From an uncultured Eubacteriales bacterium (lineage in GTDB: Bacteria; Bacillota; Clostridia; Oscillospirales; Acutalibacteraceae): a stretch of 5,039 nt of DNA. A program made the position numbers and the translations under genes. Positions 4,978 to 5,039 of the stretch are shown here, piece by piece. The notes below the pieces were generated by a model, which was given only the letters and a program-made list of their open reading frames with translations, did no database searches and was not told the DNA's origin. Each line of letters starts with the position of its first letter. Positions within the stretch are counted from its first letter, which is position 1. The stretch covers positions 1 through 5,039 of the forward strand of contig CAKTXU010000171.1 of assembly GCA_934630995.1 (NCBI GenBank), read 5' to 3'.

Positions 4978-5028
4978 GTGGGAGGGGTTCTGCCCCGACA
5001 AGGATGCGCCCCCCGGCGCATGAACCAC
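4978..5028 (+). promoter_or_regulatory. L1-binding-site-like leader upstream of the expected rplK-rplA operon
   Basis: GTGGGAG (4978-4984) pairs at its 5' end with the distal CCAC (5025-5028) to close the element. Inside are a hairpin GGGG (4984-4987) with CCCC (4993-4996) followed by GACA, and a second hairpin, ATGCGCC (5004-5010) with GGCGCAT (5015-5021). The GUGGGAG ... CCGAC ... ACCAC layout mirrors the L1-binding region of 23S rRNA. Ribosomal protein L1 is known to repress the L11-L1 mRNA through such a mimic. The position, right after nusG and just before the expected rplK, fits. The final AGG at 5037-5039 may begin the rplK Shine-Dalgarno. rplK itself is outside the window. Confidence 0.68.
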
Positions 5029-5039
5029 ATCTATTCAGG

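Noticed and set aside
4389..5030. 213-codon minus-strand frame opposite nusG
   Set aside because: Antisense to an intact NusG; no recognisable motif.

Overview
The window looks like ordinary core chromosome from a GC-rich member of the Firmicutes, probably Clostridia and possibly an Oscillospiraceae-like lineage. That placement is an inference. It rests on strong AGGAGG-type ribosome binding sites, a DUF1934 (YwiB-like) gene next to argS, the rpmG-secE-nusG order leading to the L11/L1 operon, and a short Gram-positive-type SecE core. I see no phage genes, insertion sequences, CRISPR arrays, tRNAs or rRNAs.

Layout. The left three quarters is read on the minus strand from a promoter near 3643-3671. 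In transcription order it carries glutamate racemase (murI/racE, 2650-3483), a DUF1934 protein (2190-2648, starting 1 base after the racemase stop), arginyl-tRNA synthetase (argS, 464-2152) and the first 144 codons of a homocysteine S-methyltransferase domain protein (1-434, cut by the window edge). Gaps are 1, 37 and 29 bases and I see no terminator in them, so this reads as one operon joining D-glutamate supply for peptidoglycan, tRNA charging and one-carbon/methionine metabolism.

The right quarter is read on the plus strand from a second strong promoter (3716-3744): ribosomal protein L33 (rpmG, 3853-4002), SecE (4057-4392) and NusG (4428-4952). The window ends in the leader of what should be rplK (L11). 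That leader carries a good match to the L1 binding site of 23S rRNA, so it is probably the L1 autoregulation operator. The two -35 boxes of the divergent promoters lie only 44 bases apart.

The least ordinary signal is RNA structure ahead of the plus-strand genes. The 102-base rpmG leader can form a long capped stem, or its first six bases can pair with the rpmG Shine-Dalgarno. A GC-rich hairpin stands just before the secE ribosome binding site. A 6-bp hairpin takes in part of the nusG Shine-Dalgarno. The L1-type site precedes rplK. Only the L1-type site resembles a system I know; the others are candidates read by eye. In the proteins, the most notable point is a Gly in place of the usual Asn beside the first catalytic Cys of the glutamate racemase.
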